A DNA stretch of 5,627 nt, from positions 1 through 5,627 of the forward strand of contig JAUWJC010000300.1 of NCBI GenBank assembly GCA_030607895.1. The letters run 5' to 3'. The notes under the pieces are model-generated. The model did not search any database. It was not told the DNA's origin and saw only the letters and a program-made list of their open reading frames with translations. The position numbers and the translations under genes are program-made. Below, in pieces: positions 1-5,627 of this stretch. This DNA comes from Pirellulales bacterium (GTDB taxonomy: Bacteria > Planctomycetota > Planctomycetia > Pirellulales > Thermoguttaceae). The first letter of the stretch is position 1. Each line of letters opens with the position of its first letter.

Positions 1-1
1 C

Positions 2-3000
2 TATCTGGTGGCGGCGTTGGGGTGCAAGGAAAACGTCGCCGGCGTCCCTTCTTGCTGGGATACGTCGAGTGATTCTAGTGACTTTACCCTGGATCAACTG
101 ACCGCGTCGCTGGCCGACTCGCTGGCCACCACCGTTGCGGCCGAGCACCGCTGCAAGCAATCGGACGCCGCGGTGGCCGAAAAGGACAAACTCGTCGCCG
201 CCGGACAAAATGCCTGCGAATCGCTCCGCGAGGAACTGCGCGGCCGCTCCGACGAGATCGTCCGCCTTGGCGAAGAGCTTGCCGACAAAGATATTCGGTC
301 GGAAGCGGTCCGAGAACTGTCGGCGTTGAAGAGTTCCCGGGGATACCGGCTGCTGCAGCGGTTTTGGCGGATCCGGTCGTGGATTGTTCCCCCCGGCGGC
401 CGGCGCGAGTCTGCGGCGCGATTGCTGCGTAACGCCGCGCGGAGCTTGAAAACGCCGCGGGTGACGCTGAAGCATTTTTCGCGGCGCGCGCCGCGTCCCC
501 GACTCCTGCGCCGCATCCGGAACGCGGCGGCGATAGGGCGGGATGGACGAGAGCCGACGTGGCCGGCCATGGACGATGCGGAGCAACCCCCGCTCGTTCC
601 CGGATTGGTCAGCGTGGTGCTTCCCGTTTACCACCATGTGCCCTTGCTGCGTCAGGCGGTGGAAAGCGTATTGGCGCAGAGCTATCGTCAGTTAGAACTG
701 ATTATCGCCAACGACGGTTCCACCGACGGAGTGGAAAAGGTGCTGGCGGAATACGCAGGTCATCCGCTGGTTCGGGTGCTCACGCAGCCCAATCAAGGAC
801 TGCCAAAGGCGCTGAGCAACGGTTTCGAGTTCGCCCGGGGTGAATTCTGGACGTGGACTTCGGCCGACAACCTAATGCATCCCGACCAATTGCGCCTGGA
901 GGTAAAGTATTTGCAAACGCACGGCGAGGCGGCAATGGTCTACGCCGACTACACGGCCATCGACGCGAAGGGGCGGCCGCTGTCGGACCCGAAGTTTCGC
1001 CCCCATAATCGCCGCTCGCCGCGCGACCCGGACATTCACCTCCCCGACGCCGATTCGTTCGGGCGGAACGTCGACAATTTCATCGGGCCGTGCTTCCTCT
1101 ACAGGGGGCAGGTCGGTCGGCGGCGGGGGGAATACGAGCCGATCATGGGCATCGAAGACTTCGACTACTGGCTGCGAATGAACCTGGTCGGACAGATTGC
1201 CCATCTCGACAGCGACCGGCCGCTGTATCGCTACCGCGTTCACGACGAAAGCCTCAGCGGTCGGGCGACGGAACTCCAAATTCCCAAGCATGCCAAACAA
1301 TTGATCGACTATCATCGGACCCGCGAAGACTTCTCCGCCAAACCATGGATAATCCACGCCGACGGGGCCACATTGATTTGGCTGAACAAAACCGAGGTCG
1401 GTCCACACAGGGTGGTTCCGTGGAACGGTCGGCGAATCACCTTGCAAGATGGAGAGAAGCGGTTATTGCTGCTCCATGCCGACAACCTTCCGGCGGCGGC
1501 AAAGAGCAATCGCGAAGCGAGGGTCGTGCTGGCCGCCTGGTTTCCCGCCGATCCACACGCGCCGGACCGATTCCGAGCCGAAGCACAAGGGGCAGTCGAC
1601 TTGTGCTTCGCCAAAGACGACGCCACCCTGAATCGTTTGGCCCTGCTGACGCCGAACGTGTTCCGTGCCGAGCCGGGATCGGCGATGGTTTCGCTGGCCA
1701 CGAAATGGGCCGACTCCAGGACATTCGACAAGGCCGACCGGTCGACCTCCGAGAGGGCAAGAACGCTCCCAAGCGTTTTTCGGGCCGAGGAGCGGCCCGT
1801 GAGCGTCCTGTTGCAAGCCGACGGATTCACCCAAGGAGGCATGGAGCAAGTTGTAATCGACTTGGCCAATTCTTTGCGGGCCGAACACTTTGGTGTTTCG
1901 CTGTTGGTTCTCGGCGAGCAGGGATCGGACGCGGACAGGATGCGACGGGCAGGAATTCCAGTCCTCTCTCTGCCCAGGAAAAACCGCGAAAAACATTACC
2001 GCCACCTGCTGAAGGAACGGCGGATCGATCTGGTCAACGCCCATTATTCGTTGTTCGGGGCAAAGATCGCGGCCGAGGCGGGAAAGCCGTTCGTGCAAAC
2101 CATACACAACACGTACATTTTTTTGCCGCCCGATCAGATCGAGGCATATCGGGCCAACGACTCGTTTACCTCGGCCTACGTGTGCGTCTCGCAAATGGCC
2201 GCCCACTACTCCGACATCAAGCTCGGTTTACCTGTGCCTAAAATGGTAGTGGTGCCCAACGGCATCGACCTCCAGCGACTCGACGCCGCCATGGTCGACG
2301 GAGTTCGGGAGAAATTGCGGCGGGAACTCGGCCTGTCGTCCGACGATTTCGTGTTCCTCAATGTAAGTTCCATTCAGCCGATAAAGTGTCAAGCGATCTT
2401 GGTTCATGCCTTTGCCGAAGTGGTTCGCGATTGTCCTAAAGCGAAACTTGTGCTGGTTGGACGCGACTTGATGCCGGACTACCTGCAACAGGTGAAGCAG
2501 GCGATTGCCGATCACGGACTGGAAAACGCAGTGTTATTAGTCGGACACCGCGACGACGCGTTGCGATTCTACGCAGCCGCCGACGCTTTCGTGCTCCCCT
2601 CGTTGTGCGAAGGGTGGAGTCTGGCGATGGCCGAGGCGCTCGGGGCGGGACTACCGGTGGCGGCCACCGCCGTCGGCTCGGCCCCGGATTTGCTGCCGCG
2701 TTTCGGCGGGCAATTGATCCGGACGCCGTTCGGTAAGATGACCAACCTGGATTTTCTCAATCTGGACCAGTACGCTCGTCGCGACGACCCACAAGTCAGG
2801 GCTGACTTGACCGCCGCAATGGCGGATTTGTTCAAGCAACGATCGCGACGACCCGTATCCGACGCGCTACGGCATGAATTGGACTGTCGGGAAGCCTACA
2901 AACCCTACAGCCAGTTGTTCCTCTGGTTGTTGCAAGGGGGACACCCCAGCGCGGCCAGGCCCTGGGCGACCGCTCGCTTGGCCTCCTCGAAAACGTTGTC

Positions 3001-4396
3001 TCCGGTCGGCACTGCAATGGCACGCCAGCAAGCGGCGGAAACATCTTCGCCACCGTCCCAAAACTCGCCCCAAGACGCCTTGCTGCTTCCAAAAGAAGAA
3101 GGAGCTGCTTTAGCCATATTGAACACACCCGCTCAAAGTCGTTCAGCCTCCGCCATGCTGCCGCGTTTTAAGCAATTAGTCAGCGAAACATTTCCAGTCG
3201 ACACGCATCGAGGCCGCTTGGCAAGATCAATTGCGGATTCTGCCAGACGCGTACGACGCGGATTCCGACGCAGCACGAGCGATATAAACCTCGCCGGAGT
3301 TCTGCGGGAGGCCGGGGACTACAAGGGAATTGTGATTTATCCGCCGTTCATCGACTGGACCTGGATGCGGCAGCGACCCCACCAACTGATGGCTCAATTC
3401 GCCAAGGCCGGCTATTTGTCGCTGTTTTGTTCTCCGCAAAAAAGATCGGATTCATTCGAGGGTTTCTCCCGCGTAGCCGAGCGCCTCTATCTTTGCGAAT
3501 CGATCGGCTCGCTGTGCAAACTTACCGATCCCATTCTGCTGACAAATTGGACCAACCACCATGAAACGATTAAGCGGTTCCACCGGCCCTTGGTAATTTA
3601 CGATTATCTCGACAGTTTGGGGACGGCATCCCAGAGGGGTATTCCCAACCGGAAAAAGTTTGAGAGGCACCGCAAGCTGGTTGACGAGTCGGCTGTCGTG
3701 TTGGCCACGGCACGGCAGCTATACGACGAAGTAAGAGGGCGTCGGCCCGACGCCCTCTATTGCCCGAACGGCGTCGACTACGAGCATTTTCACTTGGCGG
3801 CTCCTCCACCCGTGCCGGTGGACATCGCCGATATGGTCGCCTCCGGCCGGCCAATAATCGGCTATTACGGGGCATTTGCCCGGTGGTTCGACTACGAGTT
3901 AGTGGCCCATGTCGCCAGTACCCGCGGGGACTGCTCGTTCCTGCTGATTGGACCTGACATCGACGGCACGCTGGCGACCAGCCACCTTCCCCGCTTACCC
4001 AACGTCCGTTGGTTGAGCGAGAAGAAGTATGAGGTGTTGCCCTCCTATCTGCACAACTTTTCGGTGGCCACGATTCCTTTTCTCATCAACGACGTTACGC
4101 GGGCCACTTCGCCGGTTAAGCTCTTCGAGTACATGGCTGGCGGAAAGCCGATCGTAACGACCGATATGCCGGAATGCCGCCAATACCCATGCGTGCTAGT
4201 GGCCGGCGATCCGAATGAATACGTGAATAAACTCGACGAGGCCATCGGCCTCGGCAAACAGGAGTCGTATTGCCGATTGCTCGACGAGGAAGCGATCAAC
4301 AACACCTGGGAAACGCGAGTCGAGCAAATCATCGCGAGAATCAACGCACTAGAAGTAAGGAGCATGGCTTATGGAGCCGTCGCAAGCCAAAGTTGA
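2..4396 (+). CDS. Multi-domain glycosyltransferase (GT2 - GT4 - second GT-B domain), 5' end open
   Basis: This protein probably adds several sugars to a growing surface glycan at the cytoplasmic face of the membrane. No signal peptide or membrane segment is visible. Residues are numbered from the GTG at 8. Domain order: coiled coil and stalk (about 28-160), GT2 (198-420), unassigned region (442-595), GT4 (596-978), linker with second stalk (979-1102), divergent GT-B domain (1103-1452). Single-domain family members are usually 300-400 residues, so this is a fusion of at least three transferases. The frame is open to the window edge (TAT CTG precede the GTG) and no ribosome-binding site can be seen for position 8, so the true start is probably upstream and the N-terminus may be incomplete. 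The first in-frame ATG, at 569, would remove the coiled coil and is unlikely. The stop is TGA at 4394-4396. Multi-transferase identity is secure from motifs; donors and acceptors are unknown. Confidence 0.93.
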   Translation, partial: YLVAALGCKENVAGVPSCWDTSSDSSDFTLDQLTASLADSLATTVAAEHRCKQSDAAVAEKDKLVAAGQNACESLREELRGRSDEIVRLGEELADKDIRSEAVRELSALKSSRGYRLLQRFWRIRSWIVPPGGRRESAARLLRNAARSLKTPRVTLKHFSRRAPRPRLLRRIRNAAAIGRDGREPTWPAMDDAEQPPLVPGLVSVVLPVYHHVPLLRQAVESVLAQSYRQLELIIANDGSTDGVEKVLAEYAGHPLVRVLTQPNQGLPKALSNGFEFARGEFWTWTSADNLMHPDQLRLEVKYLQTHGEAAMVYADYTAIDAKGRPLSDPKFRPHNRRSPRDPDIHLPDADSFGRNVDNFIGPCFLYRGQVGRRRGEYEPIMGIEDFDYWLRMNLVGQIAHLDSDRPLYRYRVHDESLSGRATELQIPKHAKQLIDYHRTREDFSAKPWIIHADGATLIWLNKTEVGPHRVVPWNGRRITLQDGEKRLLLLHADNLPAAAKSNREARVVLAAWFPADPHAPDRFRAEAQGAVDLCFAKDDATLNRLALLTPNVFRAEPGSAMVSLATKWADSRTFDKADRSTSERARTLPSVFRAEERPVSVLLQADGFTQGGMEQVVIDLANSLRAEHFGVSLLVLGEQGSDADRMRRAGIPVLSLPRKNREKHYRHLLKERRIDLVNAHYSLFGAKIAAEAGKPFVQTIHNTYIFLPPDQIEAYRANDSFTSAYVCVSQMAAHYSDIKLGLPVPKMVVVPNGIDLQRLDAAMVDGVREKLRRELGLSSDDFVFLNVSSIQPIKCQAILVHAFAEVVRDCPKAKLVLVGRDLMPDYLQQVKQAIADHGLENAVLLVGHRDDALRFYAAADAFVLPSLCEGWSLAMAEALGAGLPVAATAVGSAPDLLPRFGGQLIRTPFGKMTNLDFLNLDQYARRDDPQVRADLTAAMADLFKQRSRRPVSDALRHELDCREAYKPYSQLFLWLLQGGHPSAARPWATARLASSKTLSPVGTAMARQQAAETSSPPSQNSPQDALLLPKEEGAALAILNTPAQSRSASAMLPRFKQLVSETFPVDTHRGRLARSIADSARRVRRGFRRSTSDINLAGVLREAGDYKGIVIYPPFIDWTWMRQRPHQLMAQFAKAGYLSLFCSPQKRSDSFEGFSRVAERLYLCESIGSLCKLTDPILLTNWTNHHETIKRFHRPLVIYDYLDSLGTASQRGIPNRKKFERHRKLVDESAVVLATARQLYDEVRGRRPDALYCPNGVDYEHFHLAAPPPVPVDIADMVASGRPIIGYYGAFARWFDYELVAHVASTRGDCSFLLIGPDIDGTLATSHLPRLPNVRWLSEKKYEVLPSYLHNFSVATIPFLINDVTRATSPVKLFEYMAGGKPIVTTDMPECRQYPCVLVAGDPNEYVNKLDEAIGLGKQESYCRLLDEEAINNTWETRVEQIIARINALEVRSMAYGAVASQS
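89..487 (+). other. Coiled coil and basic stalk preceding the GT2 domain
   Basis: Residues about 28-108 are rich in Ala, Leu, Glu, Asp and Lys, with heptad-like spacing and no predicted fold beyond a helix, which suggests a coiled coil. They run into S109-S-R-G-Y-R-L-L116, then a Trp/Arg-rich helix, then P128-P-G-G-R-R-E-S-A-A-R-L-L140 and a strongly basic stretch to about 180. Such stalks often precede transferase domains in large polysaccharide-assembly proteins. A role in oligomerisation, or in docking to the membrane through the basic amphipathic part, is inferred. Coiled-coil content was judged by eye. Confidence 0.65.
599..1267 (+). other. GT2 family (GT-A fold) glycosyltransferase domain
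   Basis: The nucleotide-binding start is S202-VVLPVY-208, followed by the family's N-D-G-S-T-D at 235-240. The metal/donor site region is W-T-S-A-D-N, with S285-A-D-N288. The catalytic-base region is G-I-E383-D384-F-D-Y-W-L-R390, and the domain closes with Y409-R-V-H-D-E-S. These are the classic landmarks of inverting GT2 enzymes that use nucleotide-diphosphate sugars. The metal-binding motif is weaker than the usual D-x-D because the positions before D287 are Ser and Ala. The sugar transferred cannot be told. Confidence 0.9.
1331..1792 (+). other. Unassigned alpha/beta region between GT2 and GT4
   Basis: Residues about 442-595 match no family that I recognise. Hydrophobic strand-like segments alternate with helix-like ones: K484-R-L-L-L-L-H-A-D492, then A504-R-V-V-L-A-A-W511, then A529-V-D-L-C-F-A-K-D-D538 followed by an Asn/Leu-rich helix. 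This rhythm resembles half of a Rossmann-like fold. It may be a remnant or accessory half of a GT-B enzyme, or a domain that binds acceptor. The end, about 570-595, is polar and looks like a flexible linker to the GT4 domain. Confidence 0.4.
1793..2941 (+). other. GT4 family (GT-B fold) glycosyltransferase domain
   Basis: The N-terminal half starts with V598-S-V-L-L and the glycine loop G610-G-M-E-Q614. It continues with H679 in V-N-A-H-Y-S, then T-I-H700-N-T, and ends at P750-N-G-I-D754, the hinge signature of the family. The donor-binding half begins about residue 782 with V-S-S-I-Q-P-I-K793, where K793 matches the conserved basic residue that contacts the donor phosphates. The usual Arg of the G-R-x-x-x-x-K-G motif is not evident. 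The retaining-enzyme EX7E motif is intact as E868-G-W-S-L-A-M-A-E876. At about 380 residues it is full length and should be active. Confidence 0.92.
2942..3313 (+). other. Variable linker with a second basic stalk
   Basis: Residues about 979-1102 are Ala-, Ser-, Pro- and Gln-rich and look disordered up to about 1050. They contain P1028-K-E-E-G1032, a peptide also found in the downstream gene. They then become a basic helix containing P1063-V-D-T-H-R-G-R-L-A-R1073. That stretch aligns without gaps to the P128-to-R138 stalk of the same protein. The arrangement suggests that the last transferase module was joined on together with its own stalk. Confidence 0.55.
3089..3112 (+). repeat. Short sequence related to the 5310-5333 segment
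   Basis: These 24 bases match 5310-5333 at 19 positions, both starting at the codons for P-K-E-E-G. With the preceding bases they can form a weak hairpin (GCTGCTTCC against GGAGCTGC). The copy sits in the disordered linker of the first gene. It may be a decayed copy of the palindromic element at 5295-5329, or a chance likeness of Lys/Glu-rich linkers. Confidence 0.35.
3734..3758. repeat. Perfect 25-nt palindrome inside coding sequence
   Basis: Two 12-nt arms, AGAGGGCGTCGG (3734-3745) and CCGACGCCCTCT (3747-3758), are exact reverse complements around a single C at 3746. As RNA this would be a stem of about 11 bp with a 3-nt loop. It encodes residues around V-R-G-R-R-P-D-A-L in the last transferase domain. 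No T-tract follows. The function is unknown; it could be a protein-binding site or part of an interspersed palindrome family. Confidence 0.75.
4356..4362 (+). promoter_or_regulatory. Ribosome-binding site (TAAGGAG) of the downstream gene
   Basis: TAAGGAG lies within the last codons of the upstream gene and ends 8 nt before the ATG at 4371. This is near-ideal Shine-Dalgarno sequence and spacing, and it decides the start of the second gene. The nearby ATG at 4364 is in the upstream gene's frame and only one base from the site, so it is not a competing start. The arrangement implies translational coupling. Confidence 0.8.
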
Positions 4397-5627
4397 CATT
4401 CGCTTACAATGCGACCCGCAGCGGGAGCGGGTGTTGGAGGCGGAAGTGCGCTCCTTGCGCGCCCAGTTGGACTGGATGACCTCCCGGAAGGCATGGCGGA
4501 TCGTGCAGTTCGCGAATCGAATATTCTATTGGCTGGGGCATCTATTGCCCGTCGCGCGCCTGCGGCCTTGGGCGGGGGCCGTCAAACGGATTCCGCGGCG
4601 GCTGGGACTGGATCGCCTGTCGGCGTGGGCGCGGCGACCGCTTCGGCAGTTGAAACATTGCGGCCGAGCGACGTTCATCAACCGGCTCCGAACAATTCCC
4701 CGCGCGGACGAAACGGCCCCTCCGGCCGAAGTCTGGAGCGGCGATTATGACGTGATTTGCCTACCGGTTATCTCGTGGCATTCGCGTTTCCAACGGCCGC
4801 AGCAAATGATGCGGCGGGTCGCCGAGCAAAGGCACCGCGTGTTTTACGCTTCGCTGGAGTTTCACGCCGGCGACGCCGCGCATTTGTCGCCGCTTCGGGA
4901 GGGCGTCTTTGAAACGATGCTGCCCGGCGTTCCAGGAACCAGCGTCTATCAGCGATTGCCCTCCCGGGACGAAGTGCGGCGGATGGCCGAGGCCATCGAC
5001 CGGCTCCGGCGAGAGCGGCGGATCGCTTCCGCCGTGGTCGTGGTGCAATTGCCCTTCTGGACCGCCCTAGCCGAAAAACTCCGCGAGCAGTTCGGCTGGC
5101 CGATCGTCTACGATTGCATGGACGACCATTCCGGGTTCTCCACGAATTGCGCGGCGATGTTGCGCATGGAAAAGCGGATCGTCGCCGAGGCCGATCTAGT
5201 GGTGGTCACTTCCGACGCGCTCGAGGCGAAGGTCCGGCCGAAGACCCGCCGCACGGCACTGATCCGCAACGCCTGTGATTACGAGCATTTTGCCACAGTC
5301 CCCCCTTCCCCAAAGGAAGAGGGAACTGTTTTCGACGACGTGCCGTCGGACGCTAAACATCTCACCATCGGATTCTACGGCGCGATCGCCGAATGGTTCG
5401 ACGCCGATCTGGTCGCCGATTTGGCCGAGTTGCGTCCGCGGTGGCGATTCGAGTTGATCGGCAGCACCTACACCGGCGACGTCGCGCGGCTGGAGAAGTT
5501 GCCCAACGTGGCGCTGTTGGGCGAGAAACCATACGCCGACCTACCGCGACTTGTGGCCGAGTGGGACGCCTTCATCATCCCCTTCAAGCGGATTCCACTG
5601 ACCGAGGCTACCAATCCGGTGAAGGCC
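4371..5627 (+). CDS. Stalked GT-B-type glycosyltransferase (TuaH/GT4-like), 3' end beyond window
   Basis: This is probably a cytoplasmic, membrane-associated sugar transferase in the same glycan pathway as the upstream gene. The ATG at 4371 has a strong Shine-Dalgarno and overlaps the upstream gene by 26 nt in a different frame. The frame then stays open for 419 codons to the edge, so the C-terminus is missing. Residues about 18-36 form a short coiled coil leading to T-S-R-K-A-W-R and a basic, aromatic stalk to about 110. The transferase domain starts near Y126-D-V-I-C-L-P-V and carries W136-H-S-R-F-Q-R142-P-Q-Q145, Y247-D-C-M-D-D252, R299-N-A-C-D-Y-E-H-F307, G334-F-Y-G-A-I-A-E-W-F-D344, and N415-P-V-K418 just before the edge. 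All of these align with the last domain of the upstream protein. The usual P-N-G hinge is R-N-A here. Donor and acceptor are unknown. Confidence 0.9.
   Translation, partial: MEPSQAKVDIRLQCDPQRERVLEAEVRSLRAQLDWMTSRKAWRIVQFANRIFYWLGHLLPVARLRPWAGAVKRIPRRLGLDRLSAWARRPLRQLKHCGRATFINRLRTIPRADETAPPAEVWSGDYDVICLPVISWHSRFQRPQQMMRRVAEQRHRVFYASLEFHAGDAAHLSPLREGVFETMLPGVPGTSVYQRLPSRDEVRRMAEAIDRLRRERRIASAVVVVQLPFWTALAEKLREQFGWPIVYDCMDDHSGFSTNCAAMLRMEKRIVAEADLVVVTSDALEAKVRPKTRRTALIRNACDYEHFATVPPSPKEEGTVFDDVPSDAKHLTIGFYGAIAEWFDADLVADLAELRPRWRFELIGSTYTGDVARLEKLPNVALLGEKPYADLPRLVAEWDAFIIPFKRIPLTEATNPVKA
5295..5329. repeat. Imperfect 35-nt palindrome inside coding sequence
   Basis: Arms 5295-5309 and 5315-5329 pair at 13 of 15 positions around the 5-nt loop CCAAA. 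The ends are ACAGT and ACTGT, and the inner part is pyrimidine-rich on one side and purine-rich on the other. It encodes the low-complexity peptide V-P-P-S-P-K-E-E-G-T-V in a surface loop between the two halves of the transferase domain. This form, a short CT/GA-rich hairpin in a tolerant loop, looks like a copy of an interspersed palindromic element. That interpretation is inferred. Confidence 0.6.

Larger units (their letters stand above)
3314..4363 (+). other. C-terminal GT-B-type glycosyltransferase domain (TuaH/GT4-like)
   Basis: This is a second, more divergent GT-B transferase. Landmarks are W1117-T-W-M-R-Q-R1123-P-H-Q1126 near its start, a Y-D-Y-L-D segment, C1252-P-N-G-V-D-Y-E-H-F1261 at the hinge, G1285-Y-Y-G-A-F-A-R-W-F-D1295 opening the donor half, and S1368-P-V-K-L-F-E1374-Y-M-A near the donor site. 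E1374 corresponds to the second Glu of EX7E. The residue eight positions earlier is Ala, so the first Glu is not conserved. The downstream gene carries a paralogue of the same domain. The family is recognised by pattern; its exact class needs a profile search. Confidence 0.8.

Noticed and set aside
872..1447. Open frame of 191 codons on the minus strand
   Set aside because: It is antisense to the GT2 domain and has no motif or independent support.
1735..1746. Small palindrome GACCGGTC near 1736
   Set aside because: Eight-base palindromes are expected by chance in a GC-rich 5.6-kb window.
1463..2206. Open frame of 247 codons on the minus strand
   Set aside because: It is antisense to the GT4 region, has no recognisable motifs, and arises from GC-biased codon positions of the real gene.
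1090..2241. Long open + strand frame of 383 codons inside the first gene
   Set aside because: Its translation is Arg/Gly/Pro-rich without family motifs, while the overlapping frame carries clear GT2 and GT4 motifs. It is a high-GC shadow.
3734..3758. The perfect palindrome as a transcription terminator
   Set aside because: It has no T-tract after either arm and sits in the middle of a coding domain, with 600 more coding bases of the same gene downstream.
4364..4400. Possibility that the two genes are one gene split by a frameshift or sequencing error
   Set aside because: The first protein ends just after a complete transferase domain, and the second starts at an ATG with a near-ideal Shine-Dalgarno and its own coiled coil. 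Two genes explain this better.
4409..4750. Open + strand frame of 113 codons at the head of the second gene
   Set aside because: The frame from the ATG at 4371 has the ribosome-binding site and encodes stalk and transferase motifs continuously through this stretch, so this is a shadow.
1..5627. CRISPR array, RNA gene, insertion sequence or defence system
   Set aside because: No spaced direct repeats, structured RNA, transposase motifs or terminal inverted repeats were seen, and coding sequence fills essentially the whole window.

Overview
The window is wall-to-wall coding sequence on the + strand. It comes from a GC-rich bacterial genome (clearly above 50% by eye) and appears to be part of a surface-polysaccharide (exopolysaccharide, capsule or O-antigen) glycosyltransferase cluster. 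Long chained glycosyltransferase polypeptides with coiled-coil or basic stalks, together with short palindromes inside genes, fit Planctomycetota (Pirellulales-like) best. That placement is an inference from style; there is no marker gene in the window.

Positions 2-4396 hold one very large reading frame (about 1,462 residues counted from a GTG at 8, and still open at the left edge). It encodes a multi-domain glycosyltransferase. In order it has a coiled coil and basic stalk, a GT-A fold GT2 domain (about residues 198-420), a stretch of about 150 residues that I cannot assign, a GT-B fold GT4 domain with an intact EX7E motif (about 596-978), a variable linker with a second stalk, and a second GT-B-type domain of a more divergent TuaH/GT4-like kind (about 1103-1452).

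From 4371 to the right edge a second gene begins. It overlaps the first by 26 nt and has a strong Shine-Dalgarno, TAAGGAG, at 4356-4362. It runs off the window after 419 codons without a stop. Its product has the same plan on a smaller scale: a short coiled coil and stalk followed by one GT-B-type domain that is clearly paralogous to the last domain of the first gene.

The two proteins therefore look like translationally coupled cytoplasmic enzymes that add several sugars in succession to a lipid-linked glycan. Sugar donors and acceptors cannot be read from the sequence. There is no intergenic space, RNA gene, insertion sequence, CRISPR array or terminator. The main non-coding signals are a perfect 25-nt palindrome (3734-3758) and an imperfect 35-nt palindrome (5295-5329), both inside glycosyltransferase coding sequence.
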